Shown: positions 46,100-55,627 of the stretch, piece by piece
How positions within the stretch are numbered: position 1 is the stretch's first letter
How the letters are laid out: each line of letters starts with the position of its first letter
Assembly (NCBI RefSeq): GCF_027497355.1
Contig: NZ_CP114909.1
Span: forward strand, 1,116,001-1,180,000
Direction: 5' to 3'
Length of the DNA: 64,000 nt
DNA from: Micromonospora sp. WMMA1947
GTDB taxonomy: Bacteria; Actinomycetota; Actinomycetes; Mycobacteriales; Micromonosporaceae
Position numbers and translations under genes: made by a program
The notes under the pieces: model-generated
The model's database searches: none
Seen by the model: only the letters and a program-made list of their open reading frames with translations
Told to the model about the DNA's origin: nothing

Positions 46100-47775
46100 A
46101 CCGCCGCCCGTTCGACCCGCGTCTGCTGCGTCGGGTCCCCGCGGCCCGGCGCGACCTCGCCGTGCTCGCGGTGCTGGGCGGGCTCACCGCGCTGCTGGTG
46201 ATCGCGCAGGCCACCGCGCTGGCGACGCTGCTCGCCACGGCGTTCGACGGCCGGCTGCACCGGCCGGCACTGGCCGGGTTCGTGGCGGCGGTGGCCGGGC
46301 GGGCGCTGGTGAGCTGGGCGCAGGGCACCGTGGCGGCGCGGGCCGCCGCGACGGTCAAGGCGGCGTTGCGCGCCGACCTGCTCGGCGCGGTCGGCCGGCA
46401 CGGCCCCACCTGGGTCGCCGGGCAGCGGGCCGGGCAGCTCGCCACGCTGGCCGGGCGCGGCCTGGACGCGCTCGACCCCTACTTCACCGGCTACCTGCCG
46501 CAGCTCGTGCTCAGCGTCACGGTGCCGGTGGCGGTGCTCGCCCGGATCGTGTTCGCCGACTGGAGCTCGGCGCTGATCATCGCGCTGACCATCCCGCTCA
46601 TCCCGATCTTCGGCGCGCTGCTCGGCTGGCAGGCGCAGGCCGCCACCGAGCGGCAGTGGCGACGGCTGTCGCTGCTCGGCGGGCACTTCCTCGACATGGT
46701 GGCCGGGCTGCCCACGCTGCGCGCGTTCGGTCGGTCCCGGGGGCAGGTCGACGTGGTACGCCGGATGGCCGACGGCCACCGCCAGGCCACCATGAAGACG
46801 CTGCGGATCGCGTTCCTGTCCGCGCTGGTGCTGGAACTGGTCGCCACGCTCTCCGTCGCGCTGGTCGCGGTGCCGATCGGCATCCGGCTGCTCGGCGGCG
46901 GCATCACGCTCTCCACCGCGCTGCTGGTGCTGCTGCTCACCCCGGAGGCGTACCTGCCGCTGCGGGCCGCGGGCAGCCGGTTCCACGCCAGCATGGAAGG
47001 CCTAACCGCGCTGGACGAGGCGCTCACGCTGTCGGCGGCCGACGCGCCCGCCACCACCGAGCCGCGCCATCCGGCGCCGGGCGGCCGCAGCGAGATCCGC
47101 TTCGAGGGCGTCACAGTCGCGTACGACCGGACCACGGCGCTGCGCGACGTCACGCTGACCGTCCGGCCCGGCGACCGGGTGGCGATCATCGGGCCCAGCG
47201 GCGCGGGCAAGAGCACACTGCTCAACCTGCTGCTCGGCTTCGTCGCCCCGACATCCGGCCGGATCACCGTCGACGGGGTGGACCTGGCCGGGGTCGACCC
47301 CGACGCCTGGCGGCGCGAACTGGCCTGGGTTCCGCAGCGGGCGCACCTGTTCGCCGGGTCGCTCGCCGACAACATCTGCCTCGGCGCACCGGACACCCCG
47401 GATGCCACGCTCGCCGCCGCGGTCACCGGCGCCGCGCTGGACGAGGTGGTGGGCGCCCTGCCCGACGGGCTGGACACCCGCCTCGGCGAGCGCGGCAACG
47501 GCCTGTCCAGCGGGCAGCGGCAACGCGTCGCGCTGGCTCGCGCGTTCCTGCGGGACGCGCCGATCGTGCTGCTCGACGAGCCGACCGCGCGGCTGGACAG
47601 CGCCAGCGAGGCAGTGGTGCTGGATGCGACGCGGCGGCTGGTCGCCGGGCGTACCGCGCTGCTCGTCGCGCACCGGCCCGCGCTGCTCGCCGACGCCGAC
47701 CGGATCCTGCGCGTCGAGGACGGCCGCGTCACCGAACTGCACCCGACCGCCGCCGGCCCGGCGGTGCCCCGATGA
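46096..47775 (+). CDS. cydD: CydD, ABC exporter subunit for cytochrome bd assembly
   Basis: 559 residues: exporter helices at about 20-300, including IFADWSSALIIALTIPLIPIFGALLGWQAQAATERQWRRLSLLGGHFLDMVAGLPTLRAFGR, a hallmark CydD block, followed by an ATPase with IIGPSGAGKSTLL, GLSSGQRQRVALA and IVLLDEPTARLD. CydDC moves heme or thiols (glutathione/cysteine in E. coli) and is needed to mature cytochrome bd. GTG 46096 overlaps the cydB stop. Confidence 0.93.
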   Translation: MNRRPFDPRLLRRVPAARRDLAVLAVLGGLTALLVIAQATALATLLATAFDGRLHRPALAGFVAAVAGRALVSWAQGTVAARAAATVKAALRADLLGAVGRHGPTWVAGQRAGQLATLAGRGLDALDPYFTGYLPQLVLSVTVPVAVLARIVFADWSSALIIALTIPLIPIFGALLGWQAQAATERQWRRLSLLGGHFLDMVAGLPTLRAFGRSRGQVDVVRRMADGHRQATMKTLRIAFLSALVLELVATLSVALVAVPIGIRLLGGGITLSTALLVLLLTPEAYLPLRAAGSRFHASMEGLTALDEALTLSAADAPATTEPRHPAPGGRSEIRFEGVTVAYDRTTALRDVTLTVRPGDRVAIIGPSGAGKSTLLNLLLGFVAPTSGRITVDGVDLAGVDPDAWRRELAWVPQRAHLFAGSLADNICLGAPDTPDATLAAAVTGAALDEVVGALPDGLDTRLGERGNGLSSGQRQRVALARAFLRDAPIVLLDEPTARLDSASEAVVLDATRRLVAGRTALLVAHRPALLADADRILRVEDGRVTELHPTAAGPAVPR

Positions 47776-49511
47776 TCCCCGGCGCGGAACGCGCGGTACT
47801 GCGCCTGGCCCGGCCCTACCTGAACCGGCTGCTCGGCGCCGGGCTGCTCGCCGCCGCTACCGAGTTCGCCGGCCTGGCGCTGATGGCCACCGCCACCTGG
47901 CTGCTGATGAGCGCCGCCGGCCGGCCGCCGCTGGACCGGCTGACGGTGGCCATCGTCGCCGTCCGGGCGCTGGCCGTCAGCCGGGGCGTGTTCCGGTACA
48001 CCGAACGGCTCGCCGGGCACGACGCCGTCCTGCGCATGATCACCGACGTACGGGCCCGCGTCTTCGCCACGCTCGCCGCCCGGCGCGAGACCGGCCGCCG
48101 TACCGGGGACGCGCTGAGCCGGCTGGTCTCCGACGTGGAGGCGGCCCAGGACCTGCTCCTGCGCGTCCTGGTGCCGGGAGCGGCGTCGGCACTGGTCAGC
48201 GTGCTCGCCGTCGGCGTCGCCGCGCTGATCTCGCCGCCGGCCGCCGGCGTGCTCGCGATCGGCCTGCTCGTGGCAGGCGTGGCGCTGCCCACGCTCGCCT
48301 CCCGGATCACCCGCCGCGCCGCCGACGAGGTGGCCCCGCTGCGCGGCGCGCTCGCCGTGGACGCTGTCGACCTCACCCACGGCGCCGCCGACCTGGCCGC
48401 GTTCGGGGCCACCGGCGCCGCGCTCGCCGCCGCCGACGAGCGGGCCGGACGGCTGGCCCGGCTGGAACGCCGGCTCGCCGCGACCGGCTTCGCGGTGGAC
48501 GCGCTCGGCGTCCTCGTGGCCGGCCTCACCGCCGCCGCCGTCGTGGCCGTCGCGCTGCGCGCCGACGTCGGCGGCGTGCTCGTCGGCGTCCTCGCGGTCG
48601 GCTCGCTCGCCGCCGTGGAGGTGGCCCTCGCGCTGGTCGCGGCGGCCCGTCAGCGCACCCAGTTGCGGGCCGGGCTGGCCCGGGTCGCGGACCTGCTCAC
48701 CGAGCCCGCCACGGCGACGCCGCGGACCGCGCCGGAGCCCGCGCTCGACGGCCACGACGTGCGGTTCACCGACGTGACGGTCCGCTACCGGGCCGGCGCC
48801 GCCCCCGCCCTGACCGGGTTCGACCTCGACCTGCCGGCCGGCCGCCGGGTGGCGGTGGTCGGGCCGAGCGGCGCCGGCAAGAGCACCCTCGCCGCCGTGC
48901 TCACCGGCGCGGTACGCCCCGACACCGGCCAGGTCACCGTCGGCGGCGTGCCGGTGTCCGAGATCCCGGCCGAGCATCTGCCCCGGGTGGTCGGCGGCCT
49001 GCTCGCCGAGGCATACGTCTTCCACGCCACAGTCAAGGAGAACCTGCTCCTCGGCCGGCCGGACGCCACCGAGGCGGCTCTGGTCGCCGCGACCCGGGCG
49101 GCCGGCCTGCTCGACTGGGTACGCGAGCAGCCCGACGGCTGGGACACGGTGGTCGGCGAGCAGGGCGGGCAGCTCTCCGGCGGGCAACGGCAGCGGCTCG
49201 CGCTGGCCCGGGCGCTGCTGGCCGCCCCGCCGGTGCTGGTGCTCGACGAGCCGACCGAAGGGCTCGACCCGGCGGCCGCCGACGCGGTGCTGGACTCCAC
49301 GCTCGCCGCCACCCCGGCCGGGCACTCGGTGCTGCTGATCAGCCACCGGCTCAGCGGCCTGGCCGGACTGGACGAGATCGTGGTGCTCGAGGACGGCCGG
49401 ATCGCGCAGCGCGGCCGGCACGACGAGCTGGTGGCACGACCCGGCTGGTACCGGGAGCAGTGGCTGCGCCAGGAGGCGGCCGAGCGCGGCTACCTGGCGA
49501 TCACGCCCTGA
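47772..49511 (+). CDS. cydC: CydC, ABC exporter subunit for cytochrome bd assembly
   Basis: 579 residues. The membrane domain carries the CydC-typical ALMATATWLLMSAAGRPP and VSRGVFRYTERLAGHDAVLRMITDVRARVF; the ATPase has VVGPSGAGKSTLA, QLSGGQRQRLALA and VLVLDEPTEGLD. It pairs with CydD. ATG 47772 overlaps the cydD stop (ATGA). Last gene of the oxidase operon; no further Cyd gene follows. Confidence 0.93.
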   Translation: MIPGAERAVLRLARPYLNRLLGAGLLAAATEFAGLALMATATWLLMSAAGRPPLDRLTVAIVAVRALAVSRGVFRYTERLAGHDAVLRMITDVRARVFATLAARRETGRRTGDALSRLVSDVEAAQDLLLRVLVPGAASALVSVLAVGVAALISPPAAGVLAIGLLVAGVALPTLASRITRRAADEVAPLRGALAVDAVDLTHGAADLAAFGATGAALAAADERAGRLARLERRLAATGFAVDALGVLVAGLTAAAVVAVALRADVGGVLVGVLAVGSLAAVEVALALVAAARQRTQLRAGLARVADLLTEPATATPRTAPEPALDGHDVRFTDVTVRYRAGAAPALTGFDLDLPAGRRVAVVGPSGAGKSTLAAVLTGAVRPDTGQVTVGGVPVSEIPAEHLPRVVGGLLAEAYVFHATVKENLLLGRPDATEAALVAATRAAGLLDWVREQPDGWDTVVGEQGGQLSGGQRQRLALARALLAAPPVLVLDEPTEGLDPAAADAVLDSTLAATPAGHSVLLISHRLSGLAGLDEIVVLEDGRIAQRGRHDELVARPGWYREQWLRQEAAERGYLAITP

Positions 49512-49572
49512 CACCCGGCCGATCGGGGTTTTCCCTGACGCGGCCGTCGCCCTCCGGTGGCAGGCTGGGCGC

Positions 49573-50256
49573 ATGCGGGTGCATGAGGAGGCAGTGGTCG
49601 ACCAGCGGCTGCACGAGTTGTCCACGCGGCTGCACGGGCCGAACCGGCTCAAGACCGACCTGCTGACCGAGGCGCGGCACGCGCTGGAGGACGCCGTCGA
49701 GGCGTACCGGGAAGGGGGCCTGCCGCGCGCGGAGGCGGAGCGGCGGGCGGTCGCCGAGTTCGGCAGTGACCGGCAGCTCGTGCCGGAATTCCAGGCCGAG
49801 CTGGCCACCGGGGCGCTGCGCGGGCTGGCGCTGCGCACGCTCCTGATCTCGGTGCCGCTGATCGCCGCCGGTGACCTGACCTGGCAGGGGTCGAGCTGGA
49901 GCGGCGGTCCCCCGCCGCCGCAGAGCTACCTGCTGCTCTCCGCCGGGCTGGACGTCATCTGGGCCGTGATCGCCACGCTGGCGCTGGCCGCGCTGCTGGT
50001 CGGCCCGCTCGCCGCCCGGTGGGGGTCGCGCCGGCTCGCCCGCTCGGCCCGGCTGATCGGTTTCGGTCTGACCGGCAGCCTGCTGCTCGGCGCGGTCGCC
50101 GGCGGCGCGCTGTTCGGCTGGTCGATCGGGCTGTGGGACGCCGCCCTCACCTGGCCTCCGATGATCATCGGCATGGTGGTGGTCTCCGCGGCCTGGTTCG
50201 CGCTGGCCCGGGCGGCCCGCTGCTGGGTGCTCGCCGAGCGGCGGCTGGCCGCCTGA
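49573..50256 (+). CDS. Permease prefix domain membrane protein
   Basis: 227 residues. The first 85 are the soluble helical permease-prefix (HAAS-like) domain: AVVDQRLHELSTRLHGPNRLKTDLLTEARHALEDAVEAYREGGLPRAEAERRAVAEFGSDRQLVPEFQAELA. Four membrane helices follow. Such proteins are often next to PadR regulators, as here (convergent, 14 bp apart), and may act as membrane-linked partners. Function unknown. Confidence 0.8.
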   Translation: MRVHEEAVVDQRLHELSTRLHGPNRLKTDLLTEARHALEDAVEAYREGGLPRAEAERRAVAEFGSDRQLVPEFQAELATGALRGLALRTLLISVPLIAAGDLTWQGSSWSGGPPPPQSYLLLSAGLDVIWAVIATLALAALLVGPLAARWGSRRLARSARLIGFGLTGSLLLGAVAGGALFGWSIGLWDAALTWPPMIIGMVVVSAAWFALARAARCWVLAERRLAA

Positions 50257-50270
50257 GCGGCCGGGCACCG

Positions 50271-50612
50271 TCAGGCCGGGGCGGTGGGCGGTTCGTCCGC
50301 CCCGAGGAACCTGCCGACCGTGGCGCTGAACTCGCGCCAGCCGGCCCGCTCCCCCGCCAGCGCCCGGCCACCGGCGTCGGTCAGCTCGTAGGTCCGGCGC
50401 TCCCGGCCGTTCACCGTGCTCCACGTGCTCGCCACCAGCCCGGCCCGCTCCAGCCGGCGCAGCGCCGGATAGATGGTGCCGGTGGGCAGATCCAGCGTGC
50501 CGCCGCTGCGGGCACGCAACGCCTCGATGATCGCGTAGCCGTGCAGCGCGCCCCGTTCCAGCACGGCGAGCAGGAGCGCGTCCAGGTGTCCGTGCAGCGC
50601 CTGCGCCTTCAT
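50271..50612 (-). CDS. PadR-family regulator (short type), candidate regulator of cydABDC
   Basis: 113 residues: a compact winged helix MKAQALHGHLDALLLAVLERGALHGYAIIEALRARSGGTLDLPTGTIYPALRRLERAGLVASTWSTVNGRERRTYELTDAG. ATG 50612 is the correct family start; a longer upstream frame is rejected. The start codon lies inside a GTAGC-AAC-GCTAC palindrome that recurs in the cydA promoter 7 kb upstream. Hence autoregulation and control of cytochrome bd are suggested. Confidence 0.88.
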   Translation of the reverse strand: MKAQALHGHLDALLLAVLERGALHGYAIIEALRARSGGTLDLPTGTIYPALRRLERAGLVASTWSTVNGRERRTYELTDAGGRALAGERAGWREFSATVGRFLGADEPPTAPA

Positions 50613-50631
50613 AGGTAGCAACGCTACTTGT
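50611..50631 (-). promoter_or_regulatory. PadR2 autoregulatory operator
   Basis: The plus strand has ATAGGTAGC-AAC-GCTAC followed by TTGT, overlapping the padR2 start codon. It matches 18 of 21 positions of the site at 43772-43792 before cydA. Confidence 0.62.
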
Positions 50632-50757
50632 CGTGCCGCCGCGACGCCATGGGGTGCGACTCCCGGTCGGAACGGTCGCCCACTAGGGTATGTGCGCAGA
50701 GTCACTCGGCAGCGCGACGCCGCCGGGTGGGCAACCCGAACGCACACGGAGGTCAGC

Positions 50758-51702
50758 GTGGCCCGCCAGTCGCCCCAACGGCCCGACGCCGACGAGCCCG
50801 AGCTCGACGACACCGACGCCGCCGCCGCGGCCGACGAGGTCGAGGAGGACCGCCCGCCGGCCGACCGCGCGCTCTGGGAAGAGGTGCGGATCGACCCGGT
50901 GGAGATCGCCCTGCCCGCCGGCACCGGCTTCACGCTGCGGGCCTACCGGTCGGCGCGCGAGCTGACCCCGACCGACGTCGCCGAGCGCGACCAGGACGAC
51001 CCGTTCCTGGCCCGCCGCCAGGTCGTCGAGACCGAGGAGGACGAGGAGGTGGTGATCCTCGACGAGGAGTTCGCCGCCCTCTCCGCCGAGGAGGACGACG
51101 AGGACGAGGAGAAGGACGCCAAGTCCCGCCGCAAGGACAAGGCCGACGCCTCGGACGACGACAAGGCCGAGGACGACGAAGCCGAGGACGACGAGGACGA
51201 GGACGAGGCGGGCGACGAGGAGGTACCTGTCTTCCTCACCCACAAGGGCCGGCTCCTGCTGTTCAAGACCCCTGAGTCATTGGTCACTTTCATCCGTTCC
51301 GGTGCGCCCAACGACCTGTCCCAGCTGGACAGTTGGAACGAACTGTCCGAACGGCTGGAACCGGCCGACATCGCCCCGCTGGACGAGGACACGTACGAGC
51401 TCGACCTGGTGGTGGAGAACCTGCGTGGCGGCCACGACGCGTGGGATCACCAGCTGCTCATCGAAGCCGGTGAGATCGCCCGTGACCTGGCGTACGCCCT
51501 GCGGCTACCCGCCGTGCTGGACATGCTCTCGGCCGGCTCCAGCCTGGACGACCTGGACGAGGCGCTGCGGGCTTCCGTCAACGGGGGTGTCGGTGGTTTC
51601 CTGGGCCGTCGCCGCCTGAAGAAAATCGGGGCACAAACCGCAAGTCTCGGTTGGCGCACCATTGTCGGCAAGATCTCTGCGGTTGTGGACTGGCGCGACT
51701 GA
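50758..51702 (+). CDS. Acidic conserved actinobacterial protein
   Basis: 314 residues from GTG 50758 (GGAGG at 50747-50751). It has an N-terminal hydrophilic part, then LWEEVRIDPVEIALPAGTGFTLRAYR, a highly acidic Asp/Glu-rich stretch at residues 100-155, and a conserved C-terminal half (VPVFLTHKGRLLLFKTPESLVTFIRSGAPNDLSQLDSW...DTYELDLVVENLRGGHDAWDHQLLIEAGEIARDLAYALRL). Homologues are sometimes labelled primosomal or primase proteins without evidence. It precedes the large IS110-like gene with 64 bp between them. Confidence 0.75.
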   Translation: MARQSPQRPDADEPELDDTDAAAAADEVEEDRPPADRALWEEVRIDPVEIALPAGTGFTLRAYRSARELTPTDVAERDQDDPFLARRQVVETEEDEEVVILDEEFAALSAEEDDEDEEKDAKSRRKDKADASDDDKAEDDEAEDDEDEDEAGDEEVPVFLTHKGRLLLFKTPESLVTFIRSGAPNDLSQLDSWNELSERLEPADIAPLDEDTYELDLVVENLRGGHDAWDHQLLIEAGEIARDLAYALRLPAVLDMLSAGSSLDDLDEALRASVNGGVGGFLGRRRLKKIGAQTASLGWRTIVGKISAVVDWRD

Positions 51703-51766
51703 CCCGGAGCGGGGAGCATCAGTCTCTGGCAGTGCAAGACCTGTGTCCCGGGAGGAGGACGACGCC

Positions 51767-54160
51767 GTGGCGCTCGTGCGCGTGTACTGCGGTCTGGCCT
51801 CGGCAGATCCGGCCGACCGAACGGCTTCGGCCGGAACGACGCTGACGTCCGCTGTGGTCGACGACGCAGGCCGTCTGCTGCACGTCTGCGAGATCGGTGA
51901 CGATCCCGCCGGTTACGCCCGGCTGGTCGCGCTGCTGGTGGAACGGTCCGGCGGTCCGAGCGGCGCGGCCATCGCCGCCGACAGCGACGACCACATCGTC
52001 ACCTCTCTGCTGAGCGCCGCCGGCCGGCCGCTGGCGATCGCTGACGACGACTCGGTCGACGACTTCGCCGAGCGCTTCGCCGACGACGACTCCCTGGAGG
52101 AGATGCAGTCCCCGCCCGCCGAGCGCCGGGCGGTCGGGCTGGCCCGTGCGCTCCAGGCCGGCGCGCTCTCCGCGGTGACCCTCCCGGCGCCGCGTGAACT
52201 CGCCGGATACACGCAGGTCCTGGCCGCGCACGCGGCGCTGGCGAGCGGCCGGCACTCCGCCGCGGTGACGCTGCGCGAGGTGCTCCGCGAGCTCTACCCG
52301 GCCGCGCTGCGCGCGTACCCGGACCCCGCCGACCGGGTCGCCCTGGCGGTGCTCGACGCGCTGCCCGAGCCGGGCATGCTCACCGGTCCCGCGGGCCGTG
52401 GCGGCCGGGACGGCGCACTGGCCGCCGACGCCGTGGTCGCGCAGCTGTCCGGCGAGGGGGTGGCCGACGCCGACGCCGTCTCCGACGCGGTGACCGCGCT
52501 CCGGGTCGCCATCTCCGAGACGCCCCGGCGGGCCACCGTCAACCGCACGCTCACCGCAGCCGTCGCCGAGACCGTCCGGCAGGCCGTCGCCTCGGTGCGG
52601 ACCTGTGACGCCGGCTGTGACGCGCTCGTCGGCGCGCTCGCCGAGCGCACCTCTCCCGCCCCCGCGACCGGCCGCCGGGCCGCCGCGCGGCGGGGCGAGC
52701 AGGTCGACGAGCTGGCCTCGACGCCCGCGGCCGACCTGCGTCCGGTGCGGTCGATCCCGCCGGAGCCGTACCGCGGCCGTCCCGAACCGGCCGGCGCACC
52801 CGAACCAGCCGGCGCACCCGAGCCGGCCGGCCGTCGCGGCCTTCCCGAGCCGGTCCCCGGTGGACGACGCAGCCGTCCGGAGCCGGTGTCCGGTCCGGCC
52901 GCCACGACGACGCCCCGGCCGCTCGGCCCGCCTCCTGTCGCGCCCGCGCCCGTCACGCCGCCGCCGGTCGCCCCGGCCCCGGTCACGCCCGCCGCTCCGG
53001 CGGCAGCACTGGGCCGCCCGGGATCGGTTCCCCCGGCCCGGCCCGAACCGACCGGCGCACCGCTGCCGTCGCGGGTGGACGGCCCCACCAACCGGCCGAT
53101 CTCCGCGCCGCCACCGCCGCCACCCGGGATCACGCCGATCGCCCCGTCCCCGCGCGGCGCCGTGCCGCCGGCCGAGGCCGGCGAGCCGTTCCGCCCGACG
53201 CTCACCACCGCGGCGATCAACAAGGCGCGGGCCGAGCGGCAGCGCACCGTCATCCCGCCCCGCCCGAAGACCAACCAGAACCCGCACCAGGAAGCGCCCA
53301 CCGGTGGATTCAGCGCCACCGACCTGAGCATCCCGGTGCCGGCCCCGCGCCCGCCCGCGCCGGAGGCGCCGCCGGGCTCCCGCGCGAACTGGCCGCTGGT
53401 GAACAACGAGGACGACAGCGCGCGGGAGCGGGAGGGCACCACCTACTCGTACGGGCGGGGCGTGGACGCGCCGAGCGACCCCGGCCGCGTCACCCCGCCG
53501 TGGCTCGCCGACGACCTGCCGCAGGAGCCGCCGATGCTGCGGCTCGTGGAGCCGCCGCCGCTCGCCGACCGGGCACTGCGCGACGAGATGAGCCGACCGG
53601 CCGACCCCGGCCTGGAGACGCCCCCGCTGCGCCTGGTCGACCAGGGCGACCCGGGTCGCGTCCCGCTTCCCGCCGCACCCGAGCGGCGGCCCGCCCCGAA
53701 GGAGCACCGTCCGCCGCCCGTCTCCGACGAGGGTGACGGCGACCTGCTGATCTTCGCGCAGGCGAAGTCCGCCTGGTTCGTCGGGCACGGCGACGAGGCC
53801 GACCTGGAGTGGTCGAGCACCGCCGACACCGGCTGGCAGGCGGCCGAGCAGGCGGCCCGCCCGTCCGTGGGCGCGGAGACCAAGGCCGGCCTGCCGAAGC
53901 GCGTGCCGCAGGCCAACCTGGTGCCGGGCTCCCCGCTGCGCGAGGAGCGGCCACTGCGGATCGTCCGGAACGCGGCGAGCCTCGCCGAGAACACCACCGG
54001 CTACTTCCGCGGCTGGCGGCGCGGCCAGGAGATCGGCGGCTTCGCCGTGGGTGGCCGCCCGGGCCGCGAGGCGGCCGGCGGCTGGGACTTCACCCGCGAC
54101 ACCGGCGACCGCGACGACGACCGGGAGTACGAGTACCGCTCGGCGGGCTACCGCTCCTGA
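51767..54160 (+). CDS. Large protein: IS110-like N-terminus, Pro-rich linker, CvnA-like tail
   Basis: 797 residues from GTG 51767 (GGAGGAGGA just upstream). Residues 1-210 resemble the DEDD domain and helical part of IS110 transposases (VVDDAGRLLHVCEIGDDPAGYARLVALL, LREVLRELYPAALRAYPDPADRVALAVLDALPEPG), but the catalytic Asp positions are not conserved and the C-terminal transposase domain is absent. Residues 330-690 are Pro/Ala/Arg-rich with EPAGAP tandem units. The tail (about 690-750: TGWQAAEQAA..., GLPKRVPQANLVPGS, YFRGWRRGQ) matches the tail of the conservon kinase at 57102. Likely a domesticated regulator rather than a mobile element. Confidence 0.62.
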   Translation: MALVRVYCGLASADPADRTASAGTTLTSAVVDDAGRLLHVCEIGDDPAGYARLVALLVERSGGPSGAAIAADSDDHIVTSLLSAAGRPLAIADDDSVDDFAERFADDDSLEEMQSPPAERRAVGLARALQAGALSAVTLPAPRELAGYTQVLAAHAALASGRHSAAVTLREVLRELYPAALRAYPDPADRVALAVLDALPEPGMLTGPAGRGGRDGALAADAVVAQLSGEGVADADAVSDAVTALRVAISETPRRATVNRTLTAAVAETVRQAVASVRTCDAGCDALVGALAERTSPAPATGRRAAARRGEQVDELASTPAADLRPVRSIPPEPYRGRPEPAGAPEPAGAPEPAGRRGLPEPVPGGRRSRPEPVSGPAATTTPRPLGPPPVAPAPVTPPPVAPAPVTPAAPAAALGRPGSVPPARPEPTGAPLPSRVDGPTNRPISAPPPPPPGITPIAPSPRGAVPPAEAGEPFRPTLTTAAINKARAERQRTVIPPRPKTNQNPHQEAPTGGFSATDLSIPVPAPRPPAPEAPPGSRANWPLVNNEDDSAREREGTTYSYGRGVDAPSDPGRVTPPWLADDLPQEPPMLRLVEPPPLADRALRDEMSRPADPGLETPPLRLVDQGDPGRVPLPAAPERRPAPKEHRPPPVSDEGDGDLLIFAQAKSAWFVGHGDEADLEWSSTADTGWQAAEQAARPSVGAETKAGLPKRVPQANLVPGSPLREERPLRIVRNAASLAENTTGYFRGWRRGQEIGGFAVGGRPGREAAGGWDFTRDTGDRDDDREYEYRSAGYRS

Positions 54161-54282
54161 CCGGGGCTCGACGGGGTGTTTCATCCCACACCGGGGCGAT
54201 TTGACGCTGGGCTGGACCGGCCGGGAACATACCCGGCGGACCAGCGGCGGCGCCTGTTCGCCGGGGTGGGAAGGCGATTCCA

Positions 54283-55503
54283 TTGGCGACACCGGCGTTC
54301 GACTCCACTGTGCTCACCCGGCGGGGCGTCCTCGCTGCCGCTGCCGGTAGCCTGCTGCTCGCCGGGTGCGCGCCGCAGGGCCAGCGGCCCGACGACGGCC
54401 CGTCCAGCAGCGCGCCGAGCGACCAGGACCTGACCGTCGGCGCGAGCCTCGAGCTGACCGGTGCCGGGGCGCTGCTCGGCGTCGCCCAGCGACGTGCCCT
54501 GGAACTCACCGCCGACTCGCTCAACCGCACCGGCGTACCGGTCGGGAACCTGGTCCGGTCCGTCCGGCTCCAGATCCTGGACAACGGCAGCAATCCCGAG
54601 GTCGCCGCCCGCCATGCCGCCGATCTCACCCGGGCCGGCGCGCAGGCCCTCATCGGCGGTGTGCTCAGCGAGACCTCGGTGGCCCTCGCCGCTGCCGCCC
54701 AGCGGGTCAAGACGCCCTTCCTGTCCCTCGGCTACGGTGACCGCATCGTGGCGCCGCTGGACGAGCGCACGTTCACCTACAAGCTCACCCCCGACGCCGT
54801 GGACATGGCGCGTCGCCTCGTGGAGCTGTTCGAGTCGAAGCGGATCCGCCGGGTGTCCGTGCTGGCGGCCACCGGGCTGCACGGCGACTCGGGCGTACGG
54901 GCGATGCGGGAGGCGCTCACCGAGAGCAGCGTCGACCTGGCCCGCACGGTACGCCTGCCGGCGACCGGCCGGCGCTTCCGTGCCGCCGCCGAGCGGGTCG
55001 CGGGCGGCGAGCGGGACGGCGTGGTGGTCTGGGGTACCGCACCCGACTCCGGTGCCGCGGCGCGGGAGTTGCGCGCGGCGGGCCACCGCGGCCCGATCTT
55101 CTTCGACGCGGGCGCGGTCGCCGACGACACCGTGCAGGGGGCGAACGCCGACGCCGTGGAAGGCGCGTACGCGGTTCATCCGGCCTGTCTGGACGTCTCC
55201 GGGGCCACCGCCACCACGACGGCGCAGCTGGCCCGCCGTGACTTCGTCAACCGCTACACGCAGCGGCACGGCGTCAGCCCGGACTTCGCCCCGTACGCCT
55301 CGGACGCGCTCCAGCACCTCGCCACGTCGGCGCGGATGGCGACGAGCCTGGACCGGGGCCGGCTGCGGGCCCTCCTGCAGGCGCAGACAGTCGAGGGCAT
55401 CGCCGGCGGGTACGCGTTCCGCGCCGACCGGCACGGCGGCATGGAGCCCGACTCGCTCGCCGTCTACCAGGTGTTCCGGGGCACCTGGACCCGGTACGCC
55501 TGA
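54283..55503 (+). CDS. Type I periplasmic binding lipoprotein (branched-chain amino acid-type)
   Basis: 406 residues: twin-arginine-like LTRRGVLAAAAGSLLLAGC with a lipobox Cys, then the Leu/Ile/Val-binding fold (LTVGASLELTGAGALLGVAQRRALELTADSLN, RSVRLQILDNGSNPEVAARHAADLTRAGAQALIGGVLSETSVALAAAAQ, AYASDALQHL). It binds a small ligand outside the membrane. No transporter permease is encoded here; it adjoins the conservon and may present a ligand to its sensor kinase. TTG 54283 has a GGGAAGG Shine-Dalgarno; GTG 54310 is an alternative. Confidence 0.82.
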   Translation: MATPAFDSTVLTRRGVLAAAAGSLLLAGCAPQGQRPDDGPSSSAPSDQDLTVGASLELTGAGALLGVAQRRALELTADSLNRTGVPVGNLVRSVRLQILDNGSNPEVAARHAADLTRAGAQALIGGVLSETSVALAAAAQRVKTPFLSLGYGDRIVAPLDERTFTYKLTPDAVDMARRLVELFESKRIRRVSVLAATGLHGDSGVRAMREALTESSVDLARTVRLPATGRRFRAAAERVAGGERDGVVVWGTAPDSGAAARELRAAGHRGPIFFDAGAVADDTVQGANADAVEGAYAVHPACLDVSGATATTTAQLARRDFVNRYTQRHGVSPDFAPYASDALQHLATSARMATSLDRGRLRALLQAQTVEGIAGGYAFRADRHGGMEPDSLAVYQVFRGTWTRYA

Positions 55504-55513
55504 CCTCGAGCGC

Positions 55514-55550
55514 CGTCCGGTGACCGTCCCACGTGGAGGGTCACCGGACG
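55514..55550. terminator. Terminator after the binding-protein gene
   Basis: A perfect 12-bp stem, CGTCCGGTGACC/GGTCACCGGACG, around a 13-nt loop, 10 bp past the rightward stop. Confidence 0.7.
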
Positions 55551-55580
55551 ATCGCGCAACGTGTCCGACCCCGGACGGCA

Positions 55581-55618
55581 GGAAGCGCCCGGTGGCCCTG
55601 AGGCCGCCGGGCGCTTCC
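55581..55618. terminator. Terminator after the conservon
   Basis: A perfect 12-bp stem, GGAAGCGCCCGG/CCGGGCGCTTCC, with a nested GGCC stem in the loop, just beyond the leftward stop at 55628. Together with the previous hairpin it separates two convergent transcripts. Confidence 0.7.
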
Positions 55619-55627
55619 GCGCGTCGG

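Noticed and set aside
43796..49838. Very long minus-strand frames across cydBDC
   Set aside because: These are antisense shadows with Arg/Ser-rich low-complexity translations.
51767..54160. Active IS110 insertion sequence
   Set aside because: The catalytic acidic residues and C-terminal transposase domain are missing, and a long Pro-rich linker with a kinase-type tail is fused on.
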